A stretch of 64,000 nucleotides of DNA, taken from contig CP107926.1 in assembly GCA_036015235.1 (NCBI GenBank), positions 1,736,001-1,800,000 on the forward strand, given 5' to 3'. The notes under the pieces are model-generated. The model was not told the origin of the DNA. It did no database searches and worked only from the letters and a program-made list of their open reading frames with translations. A program made the position numbers and the translations under genes. The DNA is from Streptomyces sp. NBC_00433 (GTDB taxonomy: Bacteria; Actinomycetota; Actinomycetes; Streptomycetales; Streptomycetaceae). The first letter of the stretch is position 1; every line of letters begins with the position of its first letter. Below are positions 35,754 to 44,360 of the stretch, piece by piece.

Positions 35754-36536
35754 ATGACGCTCTCCACCACATCCGCCGCGCCGCATCCGCCCGCCGCGGA
35801 GGGCGCCCGGCTCACCCTGCGCGACGCGGTGCTCGGCCGCCGCGGCGCCCCGGTGCTCGCCGGGGTCGGGCTCGACGTGGTGCCCGGCGAGGTGCTGACC
35901 GTGGTCGGCGCCTCCGGGTGCGGCAAGTCGACGCTGCTGCGCACCCTCGCCGGGCTGCTGCCGCCGCTGGGCGGCGAGGTGGCCGAGGACGGCCGCGCGC
36001 TGACCGGGCCGGGCGGCGGGCGGGCGCTGGTCTTCCAGGAGGACGGGCTGCTGCCCTGGCGCACCGCCCGCGCGAATGTCGAACTCCCGCTGGCCATCGG
36101 CAGGATGCCGAGGTCGCAGCGCAGGGCGCGGGCGGTGGAGTGGCTGGGGCGGGTCGGGCTCGCGGGCTGCGAGGACCGGTTGCCGCACCGGCTGTCCGGC
36201 GGGCAGCGGCAGCGGGTGCAGCTGGCCAGGGCTCTGGCCGGGCGGCCCAGGGCGCTGCTGATGGACGAGCCTTTCGGGGCGCTGGACGCCCAGACCCGGG
36301 CCGGGATGCAGCAGTTGCTCGTCGACGTGCTCCGCTCGACCCGCGCGACGGTCGTCTTCGTCACCCACGACGTGGACGAGGCGCTCTTCCTCGGCGACCG
36401 GGTGGCGCTGCTCGGCTCGTCGCCGGCCGTGCCGGTCCGGCTGGTCGCGGTGCCGCGGCCGCGCGACCGGGCCGCGCACGGCACGGCCGCGACCGCCGCA
36501 GTACGCCGTGACCTCCTTGAATCGCTGGGCAGTTGA
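35754..36536 (+). CDS. ABC transporter ATPase (SsuB/TauB-like)
   Basis: A 260-aa ATPase. Walker A is GASGCGKST, the Q-loop FQEDGLLPW, the signature LSGGQRQRVQLARAL, Walker B RALLMDEPFGALD and the H-loop FVTHDVDEAL. All are intact. A GTG 9 bp upstream overlapping the permease stop is an alternative start. It powers the uptake system with the adjacent permease and binding protein. Confidence 0.94.
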   Translation: MTLSTTSAAPHPPAAEGARLTLRDAVLGRRGAPVLAGVGLDVVPGEVLTVVGASGCGKSTLLRTLAGLLPPLGGEVAEDGRALTGPGGGRALVFQEDGLLPWRTARANVELPLAIGRMPRSQRRARAVEWLGRVGLAGCEDRLPHRLSGGQRQRVQLARALAGRPRALLMDEPFGALDAQTRAGMQQLLVDVLRSTRATVVFVTHDVDEALFLGDRVALLGSSPAVPVRLVAVPRPRDRAAHGTAATAAVRRDLLESLGS

Positions 36537-36562
36537 CGCCGCCGACCTCCGAAGGGCCTTCG

Positions 36563-39295
36563 ATGGACATCCCCGAGCTGACCGACGCGGAGGAATTCGG
36601 CTGCGACGTGCTGGTGATCGGCGGCGGTACGGCCGGGACCATGGCCGCGCTGACCGCCGCGGAGAACGGCGCCGACGTGCTGCTGCTGGAGAAGGCGCAC
36701 GTACGGCACTCGGGCGCGCTGGCGATGGGCATGGACGGCGTCAACAACGCGGTCGTCCCGGGACGGGCGGAACCCGACGACTACGTCGCGGAGATCACCC
36801 GCGCCAACGACGGCGTCGTGAACCAGGCCACCGTCCGGCAGACCGCGACCCGCGGCTTCGCCATGGTGCAGCGGCTGGAGCGCTACGGCGTGAAGTTCGA
36901 GAAGGACGAGCACGGGCAGTACGCGGTCCGGCAGGTGCACAGGTCCGGCAGCTACGTGCTGCCGATGCCGGAGGGCAAGGACGTCAAGAAGGTCCTCTAC
37001 CGGGTGCTGCGGCGGCGCGAGATGCGCGAGCGGATCCGGATCGAGAACCGGGTGATGCCGGTGCGCGTCCTGACCGTCGACGGCCGGGCGGTGGGCGCGG
37101 CGGGCTTCAACACCCGCACCGGGCGCTTCGTCACCGTACGGGCGGGCGCGGTGGTCCTGGCCACCGGCGCCGCGGGCCGCCTCGGCCTGCCCGCCAGCGG
37201 CTACCTCTACGGGACGTACGAGAACCCCACCAACGCCGGTGACGGGCACGCGATGGCCTACCACGCCGGCGCCGAGCTCAGCGGTATCGAGTGCTTCCAG
37301 ATCAACCCGCTGATCAAGGACTACAACGGGCCCGCGTGCGCCTATGTCGCGAACCCCTTCGGCGGCTACCAGGTCAACCGGCACGGCGAGCGGTTCGTGG
37401 ACTCCGACTACTGGTCGGGCCGGATGATGAGCGAATTCGCGGCCGAGGTCGCCTCGGAGCGCGGCCCGGTCTACCTCAAGCTCAGCCACCTGCCGGAGGA
37501 GTCGGTGGCGGCCCTGGAGACCATCCTGCACTCCACCGAGCGGCCCACCCGCGGCACCTTCCACGCCGGGCGCGGCCACGACTACCGCACGCACGACGTG
37601 GAGATGCACATCTCCGAGATCGGCCTGTGCGGGGGCCACTCGGCGTCCGGGGTGTGGGTGGACGAGCACGCCCGCACCACCGTGCCGGGGCTCTACGCGG
37701 CCGGGGACCTGGCCTGCGTGCCGCACAACTACATGATCGGGGCCTTCGTCTACGGCGAGTTGGCGGGCGCCGACGCGGCAGGGCGGCCGCGCTATGAGGG
37801 CCCGCTGCCCGCCGGCCAGTTGGCGGCGGCGCACGAGCTGGTCTACCGGCCGCTGCGGCACCCGGAAGGGCCGCCGCAGACGCAGGTCGAGTACAAGCTG
37901 CGGCGCTTGGTCAACGACTACGTGGCGCCGCCCAAGAGCGGGGCCAGGCTGTCGCTCGCCGTCGAGTCCTTCGAGCGGATGCGCGACGAGATCGAGGGGA
38001 TGGGCGGGCACACCCCGCACGAGCTGATGCGGTGCGCGGAGGTGTCCTTCATCCGGGACTGCGCCGAGATGGCGGCGCGGTCGTCGCTGGCCCGCACGGA
38101 GAGCCGCTGGGGGCTCTACCACGAGCGGACGGACCACCCCTCGCGGGACGACGCGGGGTGGCTGCACCACCTCAACCTCCGCAAGGGTGAGGGCGGGTCG
38201 ATGGAATTCCTCACCCGGCCGGTGGCGCCCTACGTGGTGCCCGTCGAGGGCTTCGCGCCGGCCGGCGGCGAGGTGCGGGTCATCGGGGAGGTACGGCCCG
38301 AGCAGGTCGCGACGGCGGGTCGGCGGGAGGTCCCGCCGCTCGACCCCGGGGCGGTCGCCCCGCGGCCCGCCGCGTCGGCTTCCGCCCCCTCCCCCGCCTC
38401 CGCGGCGGGCGGCTCCCCGCGGATACTCGCGCTGCTCGAACTCGCCGAGCAGGAGCCGGTGCTGGCGGACCTCGCGCCCTATCTCGCCGACGGCGACGCG
38501 TCCGTACGGCGTGCCGCCGTCGACGTGCTGACCGAGACGGTCCCCGCCGGCACCGGCCCTGCGCTGGCCGCCGCGCTCGCCGACCCGGACGCCGGTGTGC
38601 GGGGCGCCGCGGGCGCCGGGCTGCTGGAACTGGTGGAGGTCCTGCCGCCCACCCCCGAACTGGGCGCCGCCCTGGCCTCGGCGATGAGCCATCCCGACCC
38701 TGCCGCCAGGGCCGCCGCCGCGGGCACGCTGCGGGAGCTGCGGCTCGGCGAGGCCGCGCTCTTCGGCGGCGCGCTCGGCGACGCCGAACCGCGGGTGCGG
38801 TTGGAGGCGGTGCGCGGGCTCGTCGCGCTGGACGCGGCCGAGGCGCTCGGCGCGGCGGCGGACGACGCTTCGCGCGAGGTGCGGGTGGCGCTCGCCAAGG
38901 GGCTGGCGTCGGTGCGGGCCGCCGCCGCGGTCGCCCTGCTCGGGCGGCTGGCGGTGGACCCGGACGCGCTCGTGCGGGCCGCGGCGCTGGAGTCCGCCGG
39001 GGCCGTCGGCTGCCCGCCGCCGCTCGACGCGGTCGCCGTCACCGCGAGCGGCGACGCGTCGTGGCGGGTGCGGAAGGGGGCGGCTCTCGCGCTCGCCCCG
39101 GCGGGCCGGGAGATCGCTCTCCCGGTCCTGCTGCCGGCCGCGGCCGACCCGCACGCCGATGTGCGGCGGGCCGCCGTCGCCGCGCTCGGCCGGCATGTCG
39201 TCCTGCCGGCCGTCCGCGCGATTCTCGCTGACGCGGCCGGCGCTGACCCCGACCCCGACGTCCGCGCCTTCGCCCGCCGGGCGCTCGCCCCCTGA
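36563..39295 (+). CDS. AprA/FrdA-like FAD oxidoreductase fused to HEAT-like repeats
   Basis: A 910-aa protein. Residues 1 to about 590 are a fumarate reductase/adenylylsulfate reductase-like flavoprotein. Features are the FAD-binding DVLVIGGGTAGTMAALTAAENG, GALAMGMDGVNNAV, TGAAGRLG and NPTNAGDGHAMAYHAGAELSG, the second FAD segment VPGLYAAGDLACVPHNYMIGAF and the C-terminal helical domain. After a Pro/Ala linker (about 600-625), residues 625-910 are HEAT/PBS-lyase-like helical repeats (PDAGVRGAAGAGLLEL, PDPAARAAAAGTLREL, PDALVRAAALESAG). ATG 36563 with GAAGGG is preferred over a TTG ten codons upstream that overlaps the ATPase stop. With the ferredoxin it may form an AprAB-like redox pair. Confidence 0.88.
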   Translation: MDIPELTDAEEFGCDVLVIGGGTAGTMAALTAAENGADVLLLEKAHVRHSGALAMGMDGVNNAVVPGRAEPDDYVAEITRANDGVVNQATVRQTATRGFAMVQRLERYGVKFEKDEHGQYAVRQVHRSGSYVLPMPEGKDVKKVLYRVLRRREMRERIRIENRVMPVRVLTVDGRAVGAAGFNTRTGRFVTVRAGAVVLATGAAGRLGLPASGYLYGTYENPTNAGDGHAMAYHAGAELSGIECFQINPLIKDYNGPACAYVANPFGGYQVNRHGERFVDSDYWSGRMMSEFAAEVASERGPVYLKLSHLPEESVAALETILHSTERPTRGTFHAGRGHDYRTHDVEMHISEIGLCGGHSASGVWVDEHARTTVPGLYAAGDLACVPHNYMIGAFVYGELAGADAAGRPRYEGPLPAGQLAAAHELVYRPLRHPEGPPQTQVEYKLRRLVNDYVAPPKSGARLSLAVESFERMRDEIEGMGGHTPHELMRCAEVSFIRDCAEMAARSSLARTESRWGLYHERTDHPSRDDAGWLHHLNLRKGEGGSMEFLTRPVAPYVVPVEGFAPAGGEVRVIGEVRPEQVATAGRREVPPLDPGAVAPRPAASASAPSPASAAGGSPRILALLELAEQEPVLADLAPYLADGDASVRRAAVDVLTETVPAGTGPALAAALADPDAGVRGAAGAGLLELVEVLPPTPELGAALASAMSHPDPAARAAAAGTLRELRLGEAALFGGALGDAEPRVRLEAVRGLVALDAAEALGAAADDASREVRVALAKGLASVRAAAAVALLGRLAVDPDALVRAAALESAGAVGCPPPLDAVAVTASGDASWRVRKGAALALAPAGREIALPVLLPAAADPHADVRRAAVAALGRHVVLPAVRAILADAAGADPDPDVRAFARRALAP

Positions 39296-39960
39296 AGCTC
39301 CCCTGCGGGGTGCTGCCGCCGACTCCACGGTGCCGCTGGATGGCCGGCTTGTCGCGCAGTTCCCCGCGCCCCCAGGTGACTGCCACTTGCCGTGGCGTCG
39401 CTTGCCTGCAGCCGCGTCGTGGTTGCGCGCGCAGTTCCCCGCGCCCCCAGGTGACTGCCACTTGCCGTGGCGTCGCTTGCCTGCGGCCCGGTGGGGGCTT
39501 GTCGCGCAGTTCCCGCGCCCCTGGGTGGTTGCCACTTGCGGTGGCGTTCGCATCTTTCCCGCCTCTTTGGCGGGGCGCTCCGTTCTCCCCCAGAGCTTCG
39601 CCTGGGGGTACCCCCACCCGCCCCTGAAAACGCTCACCCTCCAGCGCAGAGCCCAGCCCCTACCAGGGGCGACCGCCTGGTCGGCAGAGGACGCAGGACC
39701 CAAAGGGGCGCGGGGAACTGCGCGACCAGCCACGACGGCGTCGCAGACAAGCGACGCACCGCAAGGGGCAGCACCTCAGGGGCGCGGGGAACTGCGCGAC
39801 CGGCCACCCACCCAGCGGCACTGTGAACGCAACAGAACGTGGCACCCGCCCCGGGGCACGGGAAGCGGGCCGCCGCTGGGGACGCGGCAGCGCAGGGCGC
39901 GGGGAAGGCGGGCGCCCGCCCGGAGGGTGCCGGGCGGGCGCGGTGGGGGAAAGGCGCGGC
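39296..39960. repeat. Intergenic block of GCGCAGTTCCCCGCGCCCC repeats
   Basis: At least five copies of a motif around CGCGCAGTTCCCCGCGCCCC occur: 39353, 39428 and 39503 in one orientation, 39705 and 39780 in the other. The first two belong to a direct repeat of about 57 bp with a 75-bp period. Similar motifs are widespread between Streptomyces genes. Opposed copies can form long hairpins and may end transcription from both flanking genes. No coding gene is supported here. Confidence 0.75.
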
Positions 39961-39961
39961 G

Positions 39962-40216
39962 TCAGCCGCTTTTGCGGCGGAACTCGCGAGCCCCGCCTGC
40001 GCGCCCGTGGGCGCCGTGGATCTTGGACTGGTCGGGGCCGGTCCCGGTGCCCCCAGCCCCGCGGCGAGCCCCCTGCTTGCGTTCGAGCGCTTCGCGGAAC
40101 TTCCGCTTCACCTCGTCCTCGTCCGTGTCCGCGGCGGGAGCCGCGACCTCGGGTTCGTCGGTGGAAGGTTCGGCGGCCGCGGGGGCCGCAGCGGGCTGCT
40201 GCTGTTGGTCGGTCAT
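39962..40216 (-). CDS. DUF5302 family small protein
   Basis: An 84-aa protein. The N-terminal part is acidic and low complexity ([20 protein letters not shown]). Then comes [19 protein letters not shown] and a basic C-terminus ending FRRKSG, the pattern of the actinobacterial DUF5302 family. It is probably cytoplasmic and partly disordered. Function is unknown. The start MTDQQ is chosen over a longer frame because it gives the family length. Confidence 0.75.
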   Translation of the reverse strand: MTDQQQQPAAAPAAAEPSTDEPEVAAPAADTDEDEVKRKFREALERKQGARRGAGGTGTGPDQSKIHGAHGRAGGAREFRRKSG

Positions 40217-40319
40217 GCCACCTAGAGTCGCATGCCGCGGGCCCACCTCCCACCCGATATCGCCGACGCGGGCCGCGCGTGTACGGTTCCGGTCAGGCTG
40301 TCGGAGGAGGATCGGACCC

Positions 40320-41354
40320 ATGACCTGGCTGTTGTACGGCGCCACCGGCTACACCGGCCGGCTGATCGCGCGCCGCGCCGTCGCCCTCGGGATGCGTCCC
40401 GTCCTGGCGGGCCGGAGCGCCGCGAAGGTGGTGCCGTTGGCGGCCGAACTCGGCCTGGAGCACCGGGTGTTCGGCTTGCAGGAGGCCGCCGCTGTACGCC
40501 GCGCGCTGGACGGTGTGGAGAGCGTCGCGCACTGCGCGGGGCCTTTCACCCGGACCGCCTTGCCGATGGCGGCGGCCTGCGTGGAGACCGGCACCGGGTA
40601 TCTGGACATCACCGGAGAGATCGATGTCTTCGAGTCGCTGTTCGCGCTGGGCGGCCGGGCGGCGGCGGCCGGGGTGACCTTGCTGCCGGGCGCGGGCTTC
40701 GACGTCGTGCCGACCGACTGCCTGGCCGCGCTGCTGGCGGCCCGGCTGCCGGACGCGACGCAGCTGGACCTGGCCTTCGTCACCCGCGGCGGGGCGAGCC
40801 CCGGCACGGTGCGTACCGCGGTGGAGAGCGCGGGGGACGGCGGGCGGATCAGGTCCGGCGGGGAGATCCGTACCGTGCCGTTCGGGTCGCGGCAGGTGCG
40901 GGCGGCCTTCCCCTCGGGGGCGCGGACGGTGGTGTCGGTGCCGTGGGGCGATGTCAGCACGGCCTACCACTCGACGGGCATTCCGGACATCACGACGTAC
41001 ACGGCGGTGCCGGCGCCCGCGCTGGCCGCGACCCGGGTGCTGCGGCTGGGTCCGCTGCGCGGGGTGGTCGGCGGGGCGGTGGGGCGGCTGGTGCGGGGGC
41101 CGGGCGAGCGGGCGCTGAACGGTTCGGGTCCGGGCTGCGAGGTGTGGGGCCGGGCCAGGGACGCGGCGGGGAACACGGTGTCGGCGACGCTCACCGGGCC
41201 CAACCCGTACAAGCTGACGGTGGACGCGGTGCTGCGGATCGTCGAGCTGCTGCCGGAGCTGCCGGCGGGCTTCCAGACGCCGTCGCGCGCGCTGGGCGCC
41301 GACTTCGCGTCCACGCTGGACGGTGTGACGGTCACCATGGCGGCGCTGCGCTGA
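40320..41354 (+). CDS. Saccharopine-dehydrogenase-like NAD(P)-binding protein
   Basis: A 344-aa protein with an N-terminal Rossmann fold ([35 protein letters not shown]) followed by [12 protein letters not shown] and [10 protein letters not shown]. This is the arrangement of the saccharopine dehydrogenase-like/trans-acting enoyl reductase family. GGAGGAGG precedes the ATG. It is divergent from the DUF5302 gene. The substrate is unknown; roles in lipid or polyketide reduction are known for relatives. Confidence 0.88.
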   Translation: MTWLLYGATGYTGRLIARRAVALGMRPVLAGRSAAKVVPLAAELGLEHRVFGLQEAAAVRRALDGVESVAHCAGPFTRTALPMAAACVETGTGYLDITGEIDVFESLFALGGRAAAAGVTLLPGAGFDVVPTDCLAALLAARLPDATQLDLAFVTRGGASPGTVRTAVESAGDGGRIRSGGEIRTVPFGSRQVRAAFPSGARTVVSVPWGDVSTAYHSTGIPDITTYTAVPAPALAATRVLRLGPLRGVVGGAVGRLVRGPGERALNGSGPGCEVWGRARDAAGNTVSATLTGPNPYKLTVDAVLRIVELLPELPAGFQTPSRALGADFASTLDGVTVTMAALR

Positions 41355-41454
41355 CGGTACAGGGCACCGGTGACGCAAAAGCGCCGGTGTGGCCGGACGG
41401 CGGCCGAGCGGCCCGAGACAGCCGCTGCGGCCGCCGTCCTTCCCTTCCCCGGTG

Positions 41455-42270
41455 TTAGTTGGTCTGTGGTTTGCGGCCGACGCCGCCGTAGACGCCGATC
41501 TTCCGCAGCAGCTCCGGCTCGGGCTCCGGTCCGTCCGGGTGCCACAGCGGCACCTGGACCAGGCCGGGGTCGAGCAGGTCGAAGCCGTCGAAGAAGGCCA
41601 GGACGTCGTCGTACGACCGCAGGCTGAGGTTCGCGGTGGCCTTGCGGTAGACCGAGACGGCCTCCCCGACGGTGTCGGGGTGGAAGTCGGCCGTGCCGTG
41701 CGAGAGCACCAGGTGGCTGCCGGCGGGCAGCGCGTCCCTCAGCAGGGCGATGGTGCCGGCCGGGTCCTCGTCGTCGCTGACGAAGTGCAGGACGGAGACG
41801 AGCATGACCGCGACCGGCTGGCTGAAGTCGATCAGGCCGCTGACGGCCGGGTGTTCGAGGATGCTCCGCGGGTTGCGCATGTCGGCGAGCCCGAAGGCGG
41901 TGTTGCGGGCCCTGAGCAGCCGGGCCCCCGCGTGGGCGGCGACGATCGGATCGTTGTCGACGTACGCGATCCGGGCGTCGGGGGCCACGGACTGGGCTGT
42001 CTCATGGGTGTTCGGCGACGTGGGGATTCCGGTGCCGATGTCGATGAACTGCCGGACACCGGTCTTGGCCAGGTGCCTGACCGCACGCCGCAGGAACTCG
42101 CGGTTGGCGACCGCGCTGTCCACGACCTCGGGCGAGGCATCGATGATCTGCTGGGCCGCCTCGCGGTCGACCCAGTAGTTGTCCCTGCCGCCGAGGTAGT
42201 AGTCGTACATGCGGGCCGGGTGCGGCCTGCTGGTGTCGATCCCCCCAGCGAGGAATCCCTGTTCGGTCAA
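41455..42270 (-). CDS. SAV_2177 family SAM-dependent methyltransferase, copy 1
   Basis: A 271-aa SAV_2177/DUF574 protein. The family start IDTSRPHPARMYDYYLGGRDNYWVDREAAQ is followed by the SAM-binding FIDIGTGIPTSPNTHE and VAYVDNDPIV-like strand, then VMLVSVLHFVSDDEDP. The TTG start (LTEQGF) is chosen because the same GGAGGACGG ribosome binding site precedes all three copies; upstream ATG/GTG choices lack it. It lies 77 bp downstream of copy 2 on the same strand. The substrate is unknown. Confidence 0.9.
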   Translation of the reverse strand: MTEQGFLAGGIDTSRPHPARMYDYYLGGRDNYWVDREAAQQIIDASPEVVDSAVANREFLRRAVRHLAKTGVRQFIDIGTGIPTSPNTHETAQSVAPDARIAYVDNDPIVAAHAGARLLRARNTAFGLADMRNPRSILEHPAVSGLIDFSQPVAVMLVSVLHFVSDDEDPAGTIALLRDALPAGSHLVLSHGTADFHPDTVGEAVSVYRKATANLSLRSYDDVLAFFDGFDLLDPGLVQVPLWHPDGPEPEPELLRKIGVYGGVGRKPQTN

Positions 42271-42347
42271 CTCCGTCCTCCGGCTCCTTCGATGCGGTGC
42301 GGGTACGGGTACGGGCATGGGTGTGTTCCGGTGGGTGACAGCGGGGG

Positions 42348-43166
42348 TCAGGGCTTCACGCCGATACCGCCGTAGGTGCCGACGTGGCTCAGCTCCTCCG
42401 CGGTCGGCAGCGCCCCGTCCGGGCGCCACAGCGGGATCTGGACCAGGCCGGGGTCGACCAGGTCGAAGCCGTCGAAGAACGGCAGGACCTGCTCGTACGG
42501 CCTGGTGGTGACGGTCGCGGTCGCCTCGCGGTCCTTGTAGACGTCCTTGGCCTCCTCCACGCCCGTCTCCGGGGAGTGGAAGTCGCTGGTGGCGTGGCTG
42601 ATGACCATCATGCTGCCGGCGGGCAGCACGTCGCGGTACGCGGCGACCAGCGCCGCCGGGTCCTCGTCGTCGCGGACGAAGTGCAGGACGGCCACCAGCA
42701 TCAGGCCGATCGGCTGGTCGAAGTCGATCAGCTTGCCGATGGTCGGGTGCCCGAGGACGGTCTCGGGTTCGCGCAGGTCGGCGAGGAAGAAGCCGGTGTT
42801 GCCCGCGCCCAGCAGATGCGCCCCGGCGTGCGTCGCCACGATCGGGTCGTTGTCGATGTAGGCGACCCGGACGTCGGACGACACCTCGTGGGCGACCTGG
42901 TGGGTGTTGGGCGCGGTGGGGATGCCGGTGCCGATGTCGATGATCTGCCGGATACCGCTCTCCGCCAGGTGCCGCACCGACCGGTGCATGAAGCGCCGGT
43001 TGGCCCGGGTGGTCGGCACGATGTCCGGGAAGATGTCGACCACCCGCTGGGCGGCCTCCCTGTCGACCTCGTAGTTGTCCCTGCCGCCGAGGAAGAAGTC
43101 GTACATACGGGCCGGGTGCGGCCTGCTGGTGTCGATCTCCTTGACGGAGAAGCCCTGCTGGGTCAT
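42348..43166 (-). CDS. SAV_2177 family SAM-dependent methyltransferase, copy 2
   Basis: A 272-aa paralogue with TSRPHPARMYDFFLGGRDNYEV, QIIDIGTGIPTAPNTHQ, VAYIDNDPIVATHAGA, MLVAVLHFVRDDEDP and C-terminal DLVDPGLVQIPLWRPDG. The ATG overlaps the stop of copy 3 (ATGA), so translation is coupled. It is closer to copy 3 than to copy 1 by eye. Confidence 0.92.
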   Translation of the reverse strand: MTQQGFSVKEIDTSRPHPARMYDFFLGGRDNYEVDREAAQRVVDIFPDIVPTTRANRRFMHRSVRHLAESGIRQIIDIGTGIPTAPNTHQVAHEVSSDVRVAYIDNDPIVATHAGAHLLGAGNTGFFLADLREPETVLGHPTIGKLIDFDQPIGLMLVAVLHFVRDDEDPAALVAAYRDVLPAGSMMVISHATSDFHSPETGVEEAKDVYKDREATATVTTRPYEQVLPFFDGFDLVDPGLVQIPLWRPDGALPTAEELSHVGTYGGIGVKP

Positions 43167-43993
43167 GCCGTCCTCCCGTTCTTGACGCCGACGCCGCCGT
43201 AGAAGCCGACATGTGCGAGTTCCTGCTCGGACGGGACAGGGCCGTCGGGGCGCCACAGCGGCGGTTGGACCAGGCCGGGGTGGACCAGGTCGAATCCGTC
43301 GAAGAAGCGCAGCACCTCTTCGTGGGACCGCAGGGTCAAGGTGGCGGTGGCCCGCTTGTCCCGGTAGACGTCCCGGGCCTCGCCCGCGTCGCCGTCCAGC
43401 TGGTGGAAGTCGCCGGTGGTGTGGCTGAGGATCAGGTAGCTGCCGTCGGGCAGCGCGTCCCGGTAGGCGGCGACCAGGCCCATCGGGTCCTCGTCGTCCG
43501 TGACGAAGTGCAGGATGGCCATCAGCATCAGGCCGACCGGCTGGTCGAAGTCGATCAGCTCGCTGATGGTCGGGTGCCGCAGGATGCTCTCCGGGTCGCG
43601 CAGGTCACCGAGGAAGAAGCCGGTGTTCCCGGCGTTCAGCAGGTGCGCCCCGGCGTACGTCGCCACGATCGGGTCGTTGTCCACGTAGGCGACCCGGACG
43701 TCGGACGACACCTTCTGCGCGACCTGGTGGGTGTTGGGGGCGGTGGGGATGCCGGTGCCGATGTCGATGATCTGCCGGATACCGCTCTCCGCGACGAACT
43801 GCACGGCCCGGTGCATGAAGCGGCGGTTGCCCCGCGCCATGGGCACGATGTCCGGGAAGAGGTCGATCACCTTCTGGGCGGCGTCGCGGTCCACTTCGTA
43901 GTTGTCTCTGCCGCCCAGGTAGAAGTCGTACATACGGGCCGGGTGCGGCCTACTGGTGTCTATCTTCCCCGCGGGGAATCCCTGCTCGGTCAC
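43163..43993 (-). CDS. SAV_2177 family SAM-dependent methyltransferase, copy 3
   Basis: A 276-aa paralogue and first gene of the tandem set in transcription order. It has ARMYDFYLGGRDNYEVDRDAAQ, the SAM motif IIDIGTGIPTAPNTHQ, VAYVDNDPIVATYAGA and MLMAILHFVTDDEDP. The GTG start (VTEQGF) follows GGAGGACGG. These proteins often sit near XRE/DUF397 regulators in streptomycetes, as here (about 80 bp from the DUF397 gene). Their natural substrate is not established. Confidence 0.92.
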   Translation of the reverse strand: MTEQGFPAGKIDTSRPHPARMYDFYLGGRDNYEVDRDAAQKVIDLFPDIVPMARGNRRFMHRAVQFVAESGIRQIIDIGTGIPTAPNTHQVAQKVSSDVRVAYVDNDPIVATYAGAHLLNAGNTGFFLGDLRDPESILRHPTISELIDFDQPVGLMLMAILHFVTDDEDPMGLVAAYRDALPDGSYLILSHTTGDFHQLDGDAGEARDVYRDKRATATLTLRSHEEVLRFFDGFDLVHPGLVQPPLWRPDGPVPSEQELAHVGFYGGVGVKNGRTA

Positions 43994-44075
43994 GGCCGTC
44001 CTCCGGTGCCTCTGCATCATGCGTCATGCGTCGTGCCTCGTGCCTCGTGCGTTGCGCGCCGTGCGGGGTGCTCGC

Positions 44076-44357
44076 TCAGCCGAGCAGGAAGTCCGCCTCG
44101 CCGGCCTTGGCACCCAGGATGAACGTGGTGATCTCGTGGTTGCTGTAGATCAGCGCCGGGCCGTCGGGGTCGGTGGACTGGCGCAGCGCCACCCTGCCGT
44201 CGTTGAGCCTCTTGGCCTCGACGCACGAGCCGCCGTTGCCGCCGCTCCACGGTTTCCGCCATCCCTCGAGGCCGAGTTGGTTGGCGGGCATACCGTTGTA
44301 GATTCCGTCGTATATGTCCTCGTACCCGCATATGCCGTCATTGCCGACGCGATCCAT
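44076..44357 (-). CDS. DUF397 protein, partner of the XRE regulator
   Basis: A 93-aa DUF397 protein. The signature runs WRKPWSGGNGGSCVEAKRL, GRVALRQSTDPDGPALIYSN, then ITTFILGAKAGEADFLLG. In streptomycetes such proteins are encoded next to DUF5753 XRE regulators and can counteract them, in toxin-antitoxin-like fashion (BldB/WhiJ-like modules). Here it starts 3 bp after the XRE stop. The N-terminal 25 residues before the domain are an Ile/Tyr/Asp-rich extension. Confidence 0.92.
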   Translation of the reverse strand: MDRVGNDGICGYEDIYDGIYNGMPANQLGLEGWRKPWSGGNGGSCVEAKRLNDGRVALRQSTDPDGPALIYSNHEITTFILGAKAGEADFLLG

Positions 44358-44360
44358 CGT

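Noticed and set aside
39353..39523. Regularly spaced repeats that might suggest a CRISPR array
   Set aside because: Only two full direct units exist; the spacers resemble each other, copies occur in both orientations, and no cas genes are nearby. It fits a dispersed intergenic repeat.
35537..39733. Minus-strand open frame of about 1400 codons
   Set aside because: It lies antisense to the ABC ATPase and the flavoprotein and has shadow-type composition without motifs.
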